Numbered from the stretch's first letter, positions 15,633 through 25,376 are shown. The stretch: 64,000 bases of DNA from an uncultured Lachnospiraceae bacterium (GCA_910579805.1 CAJTWM010000002.1:124001-188000); one strand, 5' to 3'. Notes: generated by a model not told the origin, from the letters alone. Numbers and translations: made by a program.

Positions 15633-16718
15633 ATGAAGCTGAATATTACATGTATTCCCGGCGACGGGATCGGACCTGAGATCGTGGCGGAGGCGAAGAA
15701 AGTGCTAGACCATGTAGCGCTTCAATTCGGCCATGAGATTGTATATACGGATATTTTGATGGGAGGCGCGTCCATCGACGTACACGGCGTGCCGCTGACG
15801 GACGAGGCGATAGAAACGGCAAAAAATGCGGACGCGGTGCTGATGGGTTCTATCGGAGGGGATACGACCACCTCCCCGTGGTATAAACTTGCTCCTGAAT
15901 TAAGGCCGGAAGCAGGGCTTTTAAAGATCCGGAAGGCGTTGAACCTGTTTGCCAATTTAAGGCCGGCCGTACTTTATGATGAACTGGCGGCTGCATGTCC
16001 CTTAAAAGAGGAAATCAGTAAAGCCGGATTCGATCTGCTGATCATGCGGGAACTGACCGGCGGCCTTTATTTCGGAGAAAGAAAGACCGTGACGGAAAAC
16101 GGAGTCAGGAAAGCGGTGGATACGCTTACTTATAATGAAGAAGAGATCCGCCGCATAGCCATAAAGGGTTTTGATATTGCCAGAAAGCGTAAAAAGAAAG
16201 TTACCAGTGTGGACAAGGCCAATGTGCTGGATTCTTCCAGACTTTGGAGGGCTGTGACAGAAGAAGTAGCGAAGGATTACCCCGACGTTACGCTGGAACA
16301 TATGCTGGTAGATAACTGCGCCATGCAGTTGGTAAAAGATCCGGCGCAGTTTGACGTGATTTTAACAGAGAATATGTTTGGTGATATTCTTTCAGATGAA
16401 GCGAGTATGGTGACCGGATCGATCGGTATGCTCGCCTCCGCGAGTTTAAACGATACTAAATTCGGGCTTTACGAACCCAGCCACGGTTCAGCGCCGGACA
16501 TTGCGGGGAAAAACATAGCCAATCCCATCGCGACTATTTTAAGCGCGGCAATGATGCTTAGGTATTCTTTTGATCTGGACAGAGAGGCCGATGCGGTAGA
16601 AGCTGCGGTAAAGCAGGTATTAAAAGAAGGATACCGTACAATAGACATTATGTCCGAAGGCTGCACGCAGGTAAGCTGCAGTGAGATGGGCAGCCTGTTG
16701 GCGGAAAGGATAGGCTGA
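15633..16718 (+). CDS. leuB: 3-isopropylmalate dehydrogenase
   Basis: The 361-residue enzyme oxidises and decarboxylates 3-isopropylmalate with NAD+ in leucine synthesis. Features include the GDGIGPEI opening, the substrate arginines in LLKIRKALNLFANLRP, MRELTGGLYFGE, the DKANVLDSSRLWR segment and the NAD-binding EPSHGSAPDIAGKNIANP. GGAGG lies upstream. It heads a plus-strand operon with ilvD and ilvB; the other leu genes are not in the window. Confidence 0.95.
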   Translation: MKLNITCIPGDGIGPEIVAEAKKVLDHVALQFGHEIVYTDILMGGASIDVHGVPLTDEAIETAKNADAVLMGSIGGDTTTSPWYKLAPELRPEAGLLKIRKALNLFANLRPAVLYDELAAACPLKEEISKAGFDLLIMRELTGGLYFGERKTVTENGVRKAVDTLTYNEEEIRRIAIKGFDIARKRKKKVTSVDKANVLDSSRLWRAVTEEVAKDYPDVTLEHMLVDNCAMQLVKDPAQFDVILTENMFGDILSDEASMVTGSIGMLASASLNDTKFGLYEPSHGSAPDIAGKNIANPIATILSAAMMLRYSFDLDREADAVEAAVKQVLKEGYRTIDIMSEGCTQVSCSEMGSLLAERIG

Positions 16719-16857
16719 GAACAATTTTAAAGTACCGCAGGCAGACAAAGCTTGCGATGATAGGATGTAGCGGGGTTTGTGTCTTCGCGCTGCTTGCCGC
16801 AAACTCGTAATCCATCTATGGATTTGCACAGAAAACAGCGCAGAAATGGAGTGAAAA

Positions 16858-18531
16858 ATGAGAAGTGATTCAGTAACGAAAGGAACACAGCAGGCTCCTC
16901 ACAGAAGTCTGTTTAACGCGCTTGGGTATACGGAAGAGGAAAGAAACCGTCCGTTGATCGGTATTGTCAGCTCTTACAATGAGATCGTACCCGGGCACAT
17001 GAATTTAGATAAAATAGTAGAAGCCGTGAAAATGGGTGTTGCCATGGCTGGCGGAACTCCCATCGTATTTCCGGCGATCGCGGTCTGCGACGGAATTGCA
17101 ATGGGACATATCGGAATGAAATATTCCCTTGTTACAAGAGATTTAATCGCAGATTCTACGGAATGTATGGCGATGGCTCACGGTTTTGACGGCCTCGTAT
17201 GCATCCCGAATTGTGATAAAAACGTACCGGGGCTTTTGATGGCGGCGGCAAGGATCAATATTCCCACGATCTTCGTATCCGGCGGCCCCATGCTTGCGGG
17301 AAGGGTAAAGGGAGAGAAGAGAAGCCTTTCGTCTATTTTTGAAGCGGTAGGAAGCGTGGCGAACGGAACGATGACAATGGAAGATCTGACGGAGTTTGAA
17401 GAAAAAGTCTGCCCGACCTGCGGTTCCTGTTCCGGTATGTATACCGCAAATTCCATGAACTGCCTGACGGAGGCGCTGGGAATGGGGCTTCGCGGAAACG
17501 GAACGATTCCTGCCGTTTACTCCGAAAGAATCCGGCTTGCCAAACATGCGGGTATGCAGATCATGGAACTGGTAAAACAGGATATCAAACCGAGAGACAT
17601 CATGACCGAAAAGGCATTTTTAAACGCCCTTACCGTGGATATGGCATTGGGTTGTTCTACCAATTCCATGCTGCATCTTCCGGCCATCGCCCATGAAGCG
17701 GGAGTAGATCTGGATCTGGACATTGCCAATGAACTGTCGGCTAAAACGCCGAATCTCTGCCATCTTGCTCCGGCCGGCCCTACTTATATGGAAGACTTAA
17801 ACGAAGCGGGCGGCGTGTATGCGGTCATGAAGGAACTGACGAAAAAGGATCTGCTGCATACGGATCTTATCACCGTTACGGGAAAGACCGTCGGAGAGAA
17901 TATAGCAGGCGCAGTAAATAAAAACCCTGAAGTGATCCGTCCCGTGGAGAATCCTTATTCCGAGACAGGCGGTATTGCGATCTTAAAGGGAAATCTGGCT
18001 CCGGACTCAGGCGTTGTAAAACGTTCCGCAGTCGTACCGGAGATGATGGTCCATGAAGGCCCGGCAAGAGTATTTGACTGTGAAGAGGACGCAATCGCAG
18101 CGATCAAAGGCGGAAAAATCGTAGCGGGAGACGTGGTTGTGATCCGTTATGAAGGGCCGAAAGGCGGACCGGGCATGAGAGAAATGTTAAATCCTACTTC
18201 TGCGATCGCAGGCATGGGACTTGGCTCCAGCGTAGCCCTGATCACGGACGGACGTTTTTCCGGCGCCTCCAGAGGCGCTTCCATCGGCCATGTTTCTCCT
18301 GAAGCGGCAGTGGGCGGTCCTATCGCCTTTGTGGAAGAAGGGGACATCATCAGTATCAATATTCCGGAAAATAAACTGGACGTAAAGGTTTCCGCAGAAG
18401 AACTGGAAGCAAGAAAGGCAAAATGGCAGCCTAGAGAACCGAAAGTGACGACGGGATACCTGTCCAGATATAGAGAACTGGTAACAAGCGGAAACCGGGG
18501 CGCGATTTTGGAAGTGCCGAAAAATAAATAA
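16858..18531 (+). CDS. ilvD: Dihydroxy-acid dehydratase
   Basis: The 557-residue iron-sulfur enzyme dehydrates 2,3-dihydroxy-isovalerate and -methylvalerate in valine and isoleucine synthesis. Cluster cysteines lie in CDGI (near 78), CDKNVPG (119-125) and CPTCGSC (185-191), and the C-terminal part carries GRFSGASRGASIGHVSPEAA. TGGAG precedes the ATG. It lies 139 bases after leuB with no terminator and 15 bases before ilvB, consistent with one transcript. The cluster should be oxygen-sensitive, which suits an anaerobe. Confidence 0.96.
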   Translation: MRSDSVTKGTQQAPHRSLFNALGYTEEERNRPLIGIVSSYNEIVPGHMNLDKIVEAVKMGVAMAGGTPIVFPAIAVCDGIAMGHIGMKYSLVTRDLIADSTECMAMAHGFDGLVCIPNCDKNVPGLLMAAARINIPTIFVSGGPMLAGRVKGEKRSLSSIFEAVGSVANGTMTMEDLTEFEEKVCPTCGSCSGMYTANSMNCLTEALGMGLRGNGTIPAVYSERIRLAKHAGMQIMELVKQDIKPRDIMTEKAFLNALTVDMALGCSTNSMLHLPAIAHEAGVDLDLDIANELSAKTPNLCHLAPAGPTYMEDLNEAGGVYAVMKELTKKDLLHTDLITVTGKTVGENIAGAVNKNPEVIRPVENPYSETGGIAILKGNLAPDSGVVKRSAVVPEMMVHEGPARVFDCEEDAIAAIKGGKIVAGDVVVIRYEGPKGGPGMREMLNPTSAIAGMGLGSSVALITDGRFSGASRGASIGHVSPEAAVGGPIAFVEEGDIISINIPENKLDVKVSAEELEARKAKWQPREPKVTTGYLSRYRELVTSGNRGAILEVPKNK

Positions 18532-18546
18532 GAAAGGATGACAAAG

Positions 18547-20223
18547 ATGCGGCTTACAGGTGCAGAAATCGTAGTGGAATGTTTGAAGGAGCAGGGCGTA
18601 GATACCGTTTTCGGGTATCCGGGAGGCTCTATTTTGAATATTTATGACGCATTATACAAACACAGTGACGAGATCAGGCATATCCTGACTTCCCATGAGC
18701 AGGGCGCGGCACATGCGGCGGACGGTTATGCAAGGGCAACGGGAAAAGTCGGCGTCTGTCTCGCAACGAGCGGGCCGGGAGCGACGAATCTGGTAACGGG
18801 GATCGCTACGGCTTATATGGATTCCGTCCCGATGGTTGCGATCACTGCCAACGTGACGCTGCCGCTTCTGGGAAAGGATTCCTTTCAGGAAGTGGATATT
18901 GCAGGCGTGACCATGCCGATCACGAAACACGGATATATCGTAAAAGACATTAACATATTGGCTGACACGATCAGAAAGGCGTTTCAGATCGCAAAAAGCG
19001 GACGTCCCGGTCCGGTGCTCGTAGATATTACAAAGGACGTTACCGCTAATCTTTGCGAGTATACGAAAAAAGAACCGGAAAGACCAAAACAGGAGAAACG
19101 CTATACCGACGAAGACATCAATAAGGCATTGGAACTGATCGATAACGCCCAAAAACCGTATATCTATCTGGGAGGAGGCGCGATTCTTTCCGAAGCATCC
19201 GAAGAAGTCAGGACATTTGCGAAGAAAATAGACGCTCCTGTCTGCGATACCCTGATGGGAAAGGGCGCTTACGACGGACGTGATGAATTATATACCGGAA
19301 TGATTGGTATGCATGGTACAAAAACTTCCAATTTCGGCGTTTGCGAGTGCGATCTTCTGATTGCCCTTGGGGCAAGATTTTCGGATCGTGTAGTAGGCAA
19401 TCCGTCCAAATTTGCAAGCAATGCCAAAATATTGCAGATCGATATCGACGCGGCGGAAATCAATAAAAACATTAAGACGGACGCTTCTGTGGTGGGCGAC
19501 TTGAAAACGGTTTTAAACGAACTGAACGGGAAACTGGAACAAAAAGAGAACAAGGAGTGGACGGATCATATCAAAGAGTTAAAAGAAAAATATCCGCTCA
19601 GATATGATGACGAGGGGCTTTCTTGTCCTTATATCATCGAAGAGATCGACCGGATCACGGAAGGAAAGGCGCTTATTACTACGGATGTGGGACAGCATCA
19701 GATGTGGGCGGCGCAATACTATAGATATTCCGAGCCAAGGACGTTTTTATCTTCAGGAGGACTCGGTACGATGGGATACGGGCTTGGAGCCTGCATCGGG
19801 GCAAAAACGGGAAGACCGGAGAAAGTCTGTATCAATATTGCCGGAGACGGGTGTTTCCGTATGAACATGAACGAACTGGCAACGGCAAGCCGCTACCATA
19901 TTCCTATCGTCCAAGTGGTGATCAATAATCATGTGCTTGGTATGGTACGCCAGTGGCAGACACTGTTTTATGACCACAGATATTCCCAGACCGTACTAAA
20001 CGACAGCGTAGATTTTTGTATGGTAGCGAAGGGGCTTGGCTGTGAAGCCATACGCGTTACGAAAAAGGAAGAAGTGGCGCCGGCATTGGAGAAAGCGCTG
20101 GCTTTAAACGGTCCGGTCCTGATTGAATGCGTGATTCCGGAGGATGATAAAGTATTTCCGATGGTTCCGGCAGGAGCGCCGATCAGCGAGGCGTTTGACG
20201 GAGAAGATTTAAAGGCAAGATAA
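18547..20223 (+). CDS. ilvB: Acetolactate synthase, large subunit
   Basis: The 558-residue thiamine-diphosphate enzyme condenses pyruvate, or pyruvate plus 2-oxobutyrate, as the first shared step of branched-chain amino acid synthesis. The catalytic glutamate is in SHEQGAAHAADGYARATGK, and the ThDP motif is GDGCFRMNMNELATASRY. I prefer the ATG at 18547, nine bases after AAAGG, over the one at 18538, which directly abuts that site. No regulatory subunit gene (ilvN/ilvH) follows; the next gene is an L,D-transpeptidase. The small subunit is presumably encoded elsewhere. Confidence 0.94.
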   Translation: MRLTGAEIVVECLKEQGVDTVFGYPGGSILNIYDALYKHSDEIRHILTSHEQGAAHAADGYARATGKVGVCLATSGPGATNLVTGIATAYMDSVPMVAITANVTLPLLGKDSFQEVDIAGVTMPITKHGYIVKDINILADTIRKAFQIAKSGRPGPVLVDITKDVTANLCEYTKKEPERPKQEKRYTDEDINKALELIDNAQKPYIYLGGGAILSEASEEVRTFAKKIDAPVCDTLMGKGAYDGRDELYTGMIGMHGTKTSNFGVCECDLLIALGARFSDRVVGNPSKFASNAKILQIDIDAAEINKNIKTDASVVGDLKTVLNELNGKLEQKENKEWTDHIKELKEKYPLRYDDEGLSCPYIIEEIDRITEGKALITTDVGQHQMWAAQYYRYSEPRTFLSSGGLGTMGYGLGACIGAKTGRPEKVCINIAGDGCFRMNMNELATASRYHIPIVQVVINNHVLGMVRQWQTLFYDHRYSQTVLNDSVDFCMVAKGLGCEAIRVTKKEEVAPALEKALALNGPVLIECVIPEDDKVFPMVPAGAPISEAFDGEDLKAR

Positions 20224-20257
20224 ATACGGAAGAACCTTCCTGTTTGATGGTAATGCT

Positions 20258-21655
20258 ATGAAAAAGAAATCGTTATTAACCTTAGTTTTTAGTATAGTTG
20301 TTATATCGTTTATGCTTGCCGGCCTCTATCTGGGGCTGGCAGGTTATTATTCCGGCGGCTTCGGTTACGGGATCTGGGTGAACGGCGTCTACTGCACGGG
20401 CAGGAGCGTGGAAGAGATCGATGCGGCTCTTAAGGAACAGTTTGAAGAGACAGAGTTTGAGGTTCTTTTTGAAGACGGAACAAAAGAAAAGTTTGCTCTT
20501 CAGGATATTTCTTATGAGATCGATTATAAAAGACCTCTGCGGGTACTGCAGGATACGCAGAACCCCTACCATTGGTTCGAAAACTTAAAAAAAAGAACCG
20601 GGAATACGATCGTACCGGAAATCACATTTGACGAAGCGGAGCTTACGGAAACGATAGAAGGGTTTACGGCGGTCAAAGCCGCGGAAAAAATAAAAGAACA
20701 GGAAGTTAAAATCGTAAAAACAGGACAGGGTTATGTACTTTTAAACAAGGCAGAGCATATCTTAGACAAAGAACAATTGATTTTTCACGTTGAAAACGCT
20801 TTAAAAACCGGGAAATACCAAATGGAGACTTCCGAAGAGTGCTACAAAGATGTCCTGCTTACAAGGGTGGACGAAAAACTGCTTTCCTTATGGGAAAAGC
20901 TGAAGGTATTTCAAAGCTGTGAGATTCTTTATGATATGGGAGACGAGACGGTATGCGTGGACGCGTCGGTAGTATGTGACTGGCTCACGGTAACGGAACA
21001 GGGAGAACCCTATCTGAACGAAGAAGGCGAGCTTGTACTGGACGAAAACAAACTGAAAGATTTTGTGAACCGGCTTGCGGAAGAATACGATACGCTGGGA
21101 AAAGAGAGGGAATTTCAGGCGACAAGGGGCGATACCGTGACGATAGAAGGAGGCACTTATGGCAGTAAGTTAAACAAACAGGCGGAGATCGCCTATCTTA
21201 CCGATGCTTTTCTTGCAGGAAAAAAGGAGCGGCATGTGCCGGAGTACATACAGGAGGCGTATTTCCGGGGAAAAGACGATATAGGAGACACCTATATTGA
21301 GATTGATATGACGGAACAGCAAATGTATTACTATGTAGACGGCGAGATCTATGAACAGGCGCCCATTGTTACCGGGAATATGGTACGCAATATGAGTACG
21401 CCGGAGGGTATATGTTTTGTATACGCCAAGCAGAAAAACAGGGTACTCCGGGGCAGTAATTATGCATCTTTTGTGAATTTCTGGGTTCCTGTCAGAGGCA
21501 ATATCGGGATTCATGACGCTCCGTGGCGCAGCTCTTACGGAGAAGAGATTTACAAAACGAACGGTTCTCACGGATGTATCAATACGCCTTATGAAGAGAT
21601 GAAAAATATTTATGAGCATGTTGAGATCGGAACGCCGGTCGTTATGTTTTATTAA
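20258..21655 (+). CDS. L,D-transpeptidase (YkuD domain), membrane anchored
   Basis: The 465-residue protein has an N-terminal membrane anchor (about 6-28), a long extracellular region with two repeated alpha/beta modules like the PG_binding_4 domain, and a C-terminal YkuD catalytic domain. The active-site motif is SHGCINTPYEEM, preceded by the conserved IGIHDAPWRSSYG; Cys is the nucleophile. Such enzymes make 3-3 cross-links in peptidoglycan. It starts 34 bases after ilvB with no convincing terminator and only a weak ribosome site, so some read-through from the ilv operon is possible although the functions are unrelated. Confidence 0.9.
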   Translation: MKKKSLLTLVFSIVVISFMLAGLYLGLAGYYSGGFGYGIWVNGVYCTGRSVEEIDAALKEQFEETEFEVLFEDGTKEKFALQDISYEIDYKRPLRVLQDTQNPYHWFENLKKRTGNTIVPEITFDEAELTETIEGFTAVKAAEKIKEQEVKIVKTGQGYVLLNKAEHILDKEQLIFHVENALKTGKYQMETSEECYKDVLLTRVDEKLLSLWEKLKVFQSCEILYDMGDETVCVDASVVCDWLTVTEQGEPYLNEEGELVLDENKLKDFVNRLAEEYDTLGKEREFQATRGDTVTIEGGTYGSKLNKQAEIAYLTDAFLAGKKERHVPEYIQEAYFRGKDDIGDTYIEIDMTEQQMYYYVDGEIYEQAPIVTGNMVRNMSTPEGICFVYAKQKNRVLRGSNYASFVNFWVPVRGNIGIHDAPWRSSYGEEIYKTNGSHGCINTPYEEMKNIYEHVEIGTPVVMFY

Positions 21656-21707
21656 ATCATAAAATCCGGTTTCTTAATGAATTTCTTAATGTAATTTGCT
21701 AAAGTGA

Positions 21708-21736
21708 TTGACGAAACCGCTATTTGTGGTTACAAT
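21708..21736 (+). promoter_or_regulatory. Promoter of serC-serA
   Basis: TTGACG (21708-21713) and TACAAT (21731-21736) with a 17-base spacer are close to consensus. The leader of about 90 bases contains a TTTGACT/AGTCAAA hairpin just before the ribosome site. Confidence 0.65.
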
Positions 21737-21832
21737 GAAGGTTATGTATGGAACGAATACGGCATATTTTCGGATATTGCGGTATTTGACTGACTAAGTC
21801 AAACAAGAATTTATTATGAGGAGGAAATGAAA

Positions 21833-22915
21833 GTGTCCAGAGTATACAATTTTTCAGCAGGTCCCGCGGTTTTACCGGAAGAAGTTTTAAAAGAAGCCGC
21901 AGACGAAATGTTAGATTACAGGGGAACGGGAATGTCCGTTATGGAGATGAGCCACCGCTCCAAAGCCTATGATACGATTATCAAAGAAGCGGAGGCTGAT
22001 TTAAGGGAACTTATGAACATACCCGACAATTATAAGGTGCTTTTTTTGCAGGGCGGCGCAAGCCAGCAGTTTGCAATGATCCCTATGAATCTGATGAAGA
22101 ACGGCGTTGCGGATTATATCGTGACCGGACAGTGGGCGAAAAAGGCGTATCAGGAAGCCTGCATTTACGGAAAAGCGAATAAAATTGCGTCCTCTGAAGA
22201 CCAGACATTTTCTTATATTCCGGATTGTTCGGATCTTCCGATCTCCGAAGATGCGGACTATGTTTATATTTGTGAAAACAATACCATTTACGGTACAAAA
22301 TTTAAGACGCTGCCCAATACGAAAGGAAAAACGTTGGTAGCGGACGTATCTTCCTGCTTTTTATCAGAACCCGTGGATGTGACGAAATACGGCGTGATCT
22401 ATGGCGGCGTACAGAAAAACATCGGCCCTGCGGGCGTAGTAATTGTAATTATCAGGGAAGATCTGATTACGGAAGATACTTTGCCAAAAACGCCTACCAT
22501 GTTAAAGTATAAAACCCATGCGGACGCAGATTCTTTATACAATACGCCGCCTGCATACGGTATTTATATTTGTGGAAAAGTCTTTAAGTGGATCAAGAAA
22601 ATGGGCGGATTGGAAGCAATGAAAAAGCATAACGAGGCAAAAGCAAAGATCCTCTATGATTTTCTTGATGAAAGCAAACTGTTTAAGGGCACGGTAAGAA
22701 AAGAAGACCGTTCCCTTATGAATGTTCCTTTTGTAACGGGAAATGACGACTTGGACGCTAAATTTGTAAAAGAAGCGAAAGAGGCCGGCTTTGAAAACTT
22801 AAAAGGACACAGAAGCGTAGGAGGTATGCGCGCCAGCATTTATAATGCCATGCCTATTGAAGGGGTGGAAAAACTGGTAGAATTTATGAAAAAATTTGAA
22901 GCTGAGAATACATAA
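21833..22915 (+). CDS. serC: Phosphoserine aminotransferase
   Basis: The 360-residue PLP enzyme converts 3-phosphohydroxypyruvate to phosphoserine. The N-terminus SRVYNFSAGPAVLPEEVL is the standard SerC opening, GGASQQF binds the cofactor phosphate, and the lysine of GGVQKNIGPAG holds PLP. GAGGAGG lies 8 bases before the GTG at 21833 but only 2 bases before the ATG at 21827, so I choose the GTG. The gene is followed closely by serA, giving both early steps of serine synthesis in one operon. Confidence 0.95.
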   Translation: MSRVYNFSAGPAVLPEEVLKEAADEMLDYRGTGMSVMEMSHRSKAYDTIIKEAEADLRELMNIPDNYKVLFLQGGASQQFAMIPMNLMKNGVADYIVTGQWAKKAYQEACIYGKANKIASSEDQTFSYIPDCSDLPISEDADYVYICENNTIYGTKFKTLPNTKGKTLVADVSSCFLSEPVDVTKYGVIYGGVQKNIGPAGVVIVIIREDLITEDTLPKTPTMLKYKTHADADSLYNTPPAYGIYICGKVFKWIKKMGGLEAMKKHNEAKAKILYDFLDESKLFKGTVRKEDRSLMNVPFVTGNDDLDAKFVKEAKEAGFENLKGHRSVGGMRASIYNAMPIEGVEKLVEFMKKFEAENT

Positions 22916-22940
22916 GCAAGGCAGAGGGAGGATGGAAAAT

Positions 22941-24107
22941 ATGTTTCAATATCATTGCCTGAATCCGATCGCAGGGGTCGGACTGGAAAATTTTACTGAT
23001 AACTATGAAAAAACAGAGGATGTGAACAGCGCGCAGGGAATCCTTGTCAGAAGCGCATCTATGCACGAAATGGAATTTTCCGATACGCTGCTTGCCATTG
23101 CAAGGGCCGGAGCGGGCGTAAATAATATTCCGCTGGATAAATGCGCGGAAAAGGGAATCGTTGTCTTTAACACTCCCGGAGCCAATGCAAACGGCGTAAA
23201 AGAATTAGTGATCGCAGGAATGCTTTTGGCGTCCAGAGACATCGTAGGCGGTATTAACTGGGTAGAGAGAGAAAAAGAAGATACGGATATTGCCAAGAAA
23301 GCCGAAAAAGAAAAGAAACATTTTGCAGGAACGGAGATTCAGGATAAAAAACTCGGCATCATCGGTCTTGGCGCGATCGGCGTTAAAGTTGCCAACGTAG
23401 CTAAACATCTTGGCATGGAAGTATACGGTTACGATCCGTATGTTTCCGTCGATGCGGCATGGAATTTAAGCCGCGACGTAAAACATGTGCTCAATGTAGA
23501 CGAGATTTATGAAACCTGTGATATTATTACGATCCATGTGCCGCTTTTGGATTCCACCAAGGGAATGATCGACAAAGAAGCCATTGCTAAAATGAAAGAC
23601 GGCGTGATCATTTTGAATTTTGCAAGAGATCTTTTAGCAAAAGAAGAGGATATTTTGGAAGGAATCAAGGCAGGAAAAGTAAGGAAGTATGTATCCGACT
23701 TCCCGAATCCTACGACGGCAGGAAAAGAAGGCTGCATCGTGATCCCGCATCTTGGCGCGTCTACGGAAGAATCGGAAGATAACTGCGCAAAAATGGCAGT
23801 AAAAGAGCTGGTAAATTATTTGGAAAACGGCAACATTATAAACAGTGTCAATTATCCCAACTGCGATATGGGCGTTTGCAGCCAGATGGGAAGAATCGCC
23901 ATTTTCCACAAAAACGTAGCCAATATGATTACGAAGTTTACCGCATGTTTCGGTGAAAATAATATCAATATCACGGATATGACAAATAAATCCAAAGGAG
24001 AGGTCGCGTATACGATGCTGGATGTGGAGTCGGCGATCACACAGGATATTGTTGAAAAATTGCAGAATATTGACGGCGTTTTCCGTGTCCGGGTGGTAAA
24101 GGGATGA
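22941..24107 (+). CDS. serA: D-3-phosphoglycerate dehydrogenase, short ACT-domain type
   Basis: The 388-residue enzyme oxidises 3-phosphoglycerate at the entry to serine synthesis. The start is the ATG at 22941, nine bases after GGGAGG; the ATG at 22932 abuts that site. The NAD motif is GLGAIGVKVANVAKHLGMEVYGYD; the active-site Arg is in LNFARDLLAKEED and the His in IPHLGASTEESEDN. The stretch DFPNP lies where the canonical enzyme has a DVFxxEP segment with the catalytic Glu. This is typical of a clostridial subfamily and suggests a rearranged active site. An ACT domain (about 315-385) should allow serine feedback. Confidence 0.93.
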   Translation: MFQYHCLNPIAGVGLENFTDNYEKTEDVNSAQGILVRSASMHEMEFSDTLLAIARAGAGVNNIPLDKCAEKGIVVFNTPGANANGVKELVIAGMLLASRDIVGGINWVEREKEDTDIAKKAEKEKKHFAGTEIQDKKLGIIGLGAIGVKVANVAKHLGMEVYGYDPYVSVDAAWNLSRDVKHVLNVDEIYETCDIITIHVPLLDSTKGMIDKEAIAKMKDGVIILNFARDLLAKEEDILEGIKAGKVRKYVSDFPNPTTAGKEGCIVIPHLGASTEESEDNCAKMAVKELVNYLENGNIINSVNYPNCDMGVCSQMGRIAIFHKNVANMITKFTACFGENNINITDMTNKSKGEVAYTMLDVESAITQDIVEKLQNIDGVFRVRVVKG

Positions 24108-24137
24108 TATGCTTATATTAAGGAGCATTAAGATAAA

Positions 24138-24707
24138 ATGAAGATAAAAGAAAAAGAGAACAACAACATCTTAGAAGATGATCTGGAATTGGAAGATCTG
24201 GATATAAGTGAAGAGTTTCATGAAGATCATGACGACCTTTATGACGAAGAGAAGGAGCATCACAAGAAATTGTCTATGATCCTTCACTTTTTCATGGCGA
24301 TGGCGGCTATCGTTATTGTGGTGGTGATCGTATCCGTGCTGATGATCCAAAATAACCCGATCGTTTATAATGATATCGATGCTTCAGGAATCACGGTATC
24401 CGGCGTATATCAGAGCATTGTGGAGCGGGATGAGGACGAAGACGGTGTAAATACCGCGGAAAATCATGTAGAAAATAAAGTTTCCATTACGGTGCTGACA
24501 CAGGACTCGGACGTTCCGACCGTACTTTTAGAGGGTGTATTGACTCAGATGCACGGAATGGACGTATGTTTTTCGAAGGACAGCAGCAGAGGGTATTACG
24601 CTGCCTGCTTTACAAGCGGAAATACTACCTATCTGCTGGAAACGGAAGAAATTAATAAAAAGCAGTTTACGAAAGCGGTAGAACAGTTTATTAAGGATCA
24701 GTATTAA
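24138..24707 (+). CDS. Acidic single-pass membrane protein, unknown
   Basis: I do not recognise a family for this 189-residue protein. The first 45 residues are extremely acidic (runs of Glu, Asp and Leu) and would be cytoplasmic. One clear membrane helix follows (about 47-70; MAMAAIVIVVVIVSVLMIQ). About 115 outer residues remain, with a predicted mixed alpha/beta character and two cysteines (near 141 and 153) that could form a disulfide. It starts 30 bases after serA behind AGGAG, so it is probably in the serC-serA transcript, and it ends at the strong terminator at 24762. Confidence 0.6.
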   Translation: MKIKEKENNNILEDDLELEDLDISEEFHEDHDDLYDEEKEHHKKLSMILHFFMAMAAIVIVVVIVSVLMIQNNPIVYNDIDASGITVSGVYQSIVERDEDEDGVNTAENHVENKVSITVLTQDSDVPTVLLEGVLTQMHGMDVCFSKDSSRGYYAACFTSGNTTYLLETEEINKKQFTKAVEQFIKDQY

Positions 24708-24761
24708 ACGGTAGGACAGGATAACGCTGTGTATTCCGGCCGCTTTGGCTGATACGGATAT

Positions 24762-24815
24762 GAAAAAAGCACTTTGCGTATTTCCCTGACAGGGGGAGGC
24801 GAAGTGCTTTTTTCG
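24762..24815. terminator. Bidirectional terminator between converging genes
   Basis: GAAAAAAGCACTTTGC pairs with GCGAAGTGCTTTTTTC around a large loop containing CCCTGACAGGGGG, with A and T runs on both sides. It ends the serCA transcript and the minus-strand gene that follows. Confidence 0.85.
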
Positions 24816-24820
24816 TTTTA

Positions 24821-25084
24821 TCAAATCTTTAAATCGTCGAAATCCAAATAATCCTGTTTGAACTGTTCTTGTTTTTTTGCGCCTGCGGTGCTTGCAAGAT
24901 CCATATAGCGTATAAAAACGTCTTCTACGGATGCATTTTGCTCTTGCGCAATGGTTTCCATGATCGGCCTTAACTTATCAAGCTGAACGGAGATCCTTGT
25001 TTTTTCAGCGTCCATGTCAGCCATGACTTCTTCGGCATATGCGGTGATCCGGTCAAGGAAGAGTTTATCGTCTTCATTCATCAT
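24821..25084 (-). CDS. Small helical protein, unknown
   Basis: This 87-residue acidic protein has no recognisable family. It is predicted to be almost entirely helical with heptad-like spacing (YAEEVMADMDAEKTRISVQL), has no membrane segment and ends in the short motif DYLDFDDLKI. The ATG at 25084 follows AAAGGA by 6 bases. It is a single gene divergent from DUF1015 and shares a terminator with the serCA operon. A small coiled-coil adaptor is a guess only. Confidence 0.5.
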   Translation of the reverse strand: MMNEDDKLFLDRITAYAEEVMADMDAEKTRISVQLDKLRPIMETIAQEQNASVEDVFIRYMDLASTAGAKKQEQFKQDYLDFDDLKI

Positions 25085-25158
25085 ATCTTATCCTTTCTAA
25101 TCCTATGGTTCCTGTGGGCAATGAGCCGGCCGGCTGATGCGTCTGCACGGGCGTCTGA

Positions 25159-25191
25159 CCGGCGCTGCGGCGCCGGGGGCGCTTGCCGCCC
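25159..25191. repeat. Pair of GC-rich hairpins in a divergent intergenic region
   Basis: CCGGCGC/GCGCCGG (25159-25176, loop TGCG) and GGGCG/CGCCC (25177-25191) stand side by side in a patch much richer in GC than its surroundings. No T run follows, so this is not an ordinary terminator. Confidence 0.4.
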
Positions 25192-25313
25192 TCAGGTGTT
25201 ATGACTGTTTCCGGCATTTATTTTAGCACTAAGGAGCATATCTGTCAAAACATTGATCCGGAGACAGGCGCTTTCTTATTCGAAAGAAATAGCAAGAAAT
25301 ATTGTGAATGGCG

Positions 25314-25342
25314 TTGTATTAAAAAGGGGAATTTGTTAAAAT
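25314..25342 (+). promoter_or_regulatory. Promoter of the DUF1015-glgB unit
   Basis: TTGTAT (25314-25319) and TAAAAT (25337-25342) with a 17-base spacer lie about 35 bases before the DUF1015 start codon. Confidence 0.5.
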
Positions 25343-25376
25343 TAAAACAGCAAATATGAGAAAAGAGGACAAAACT

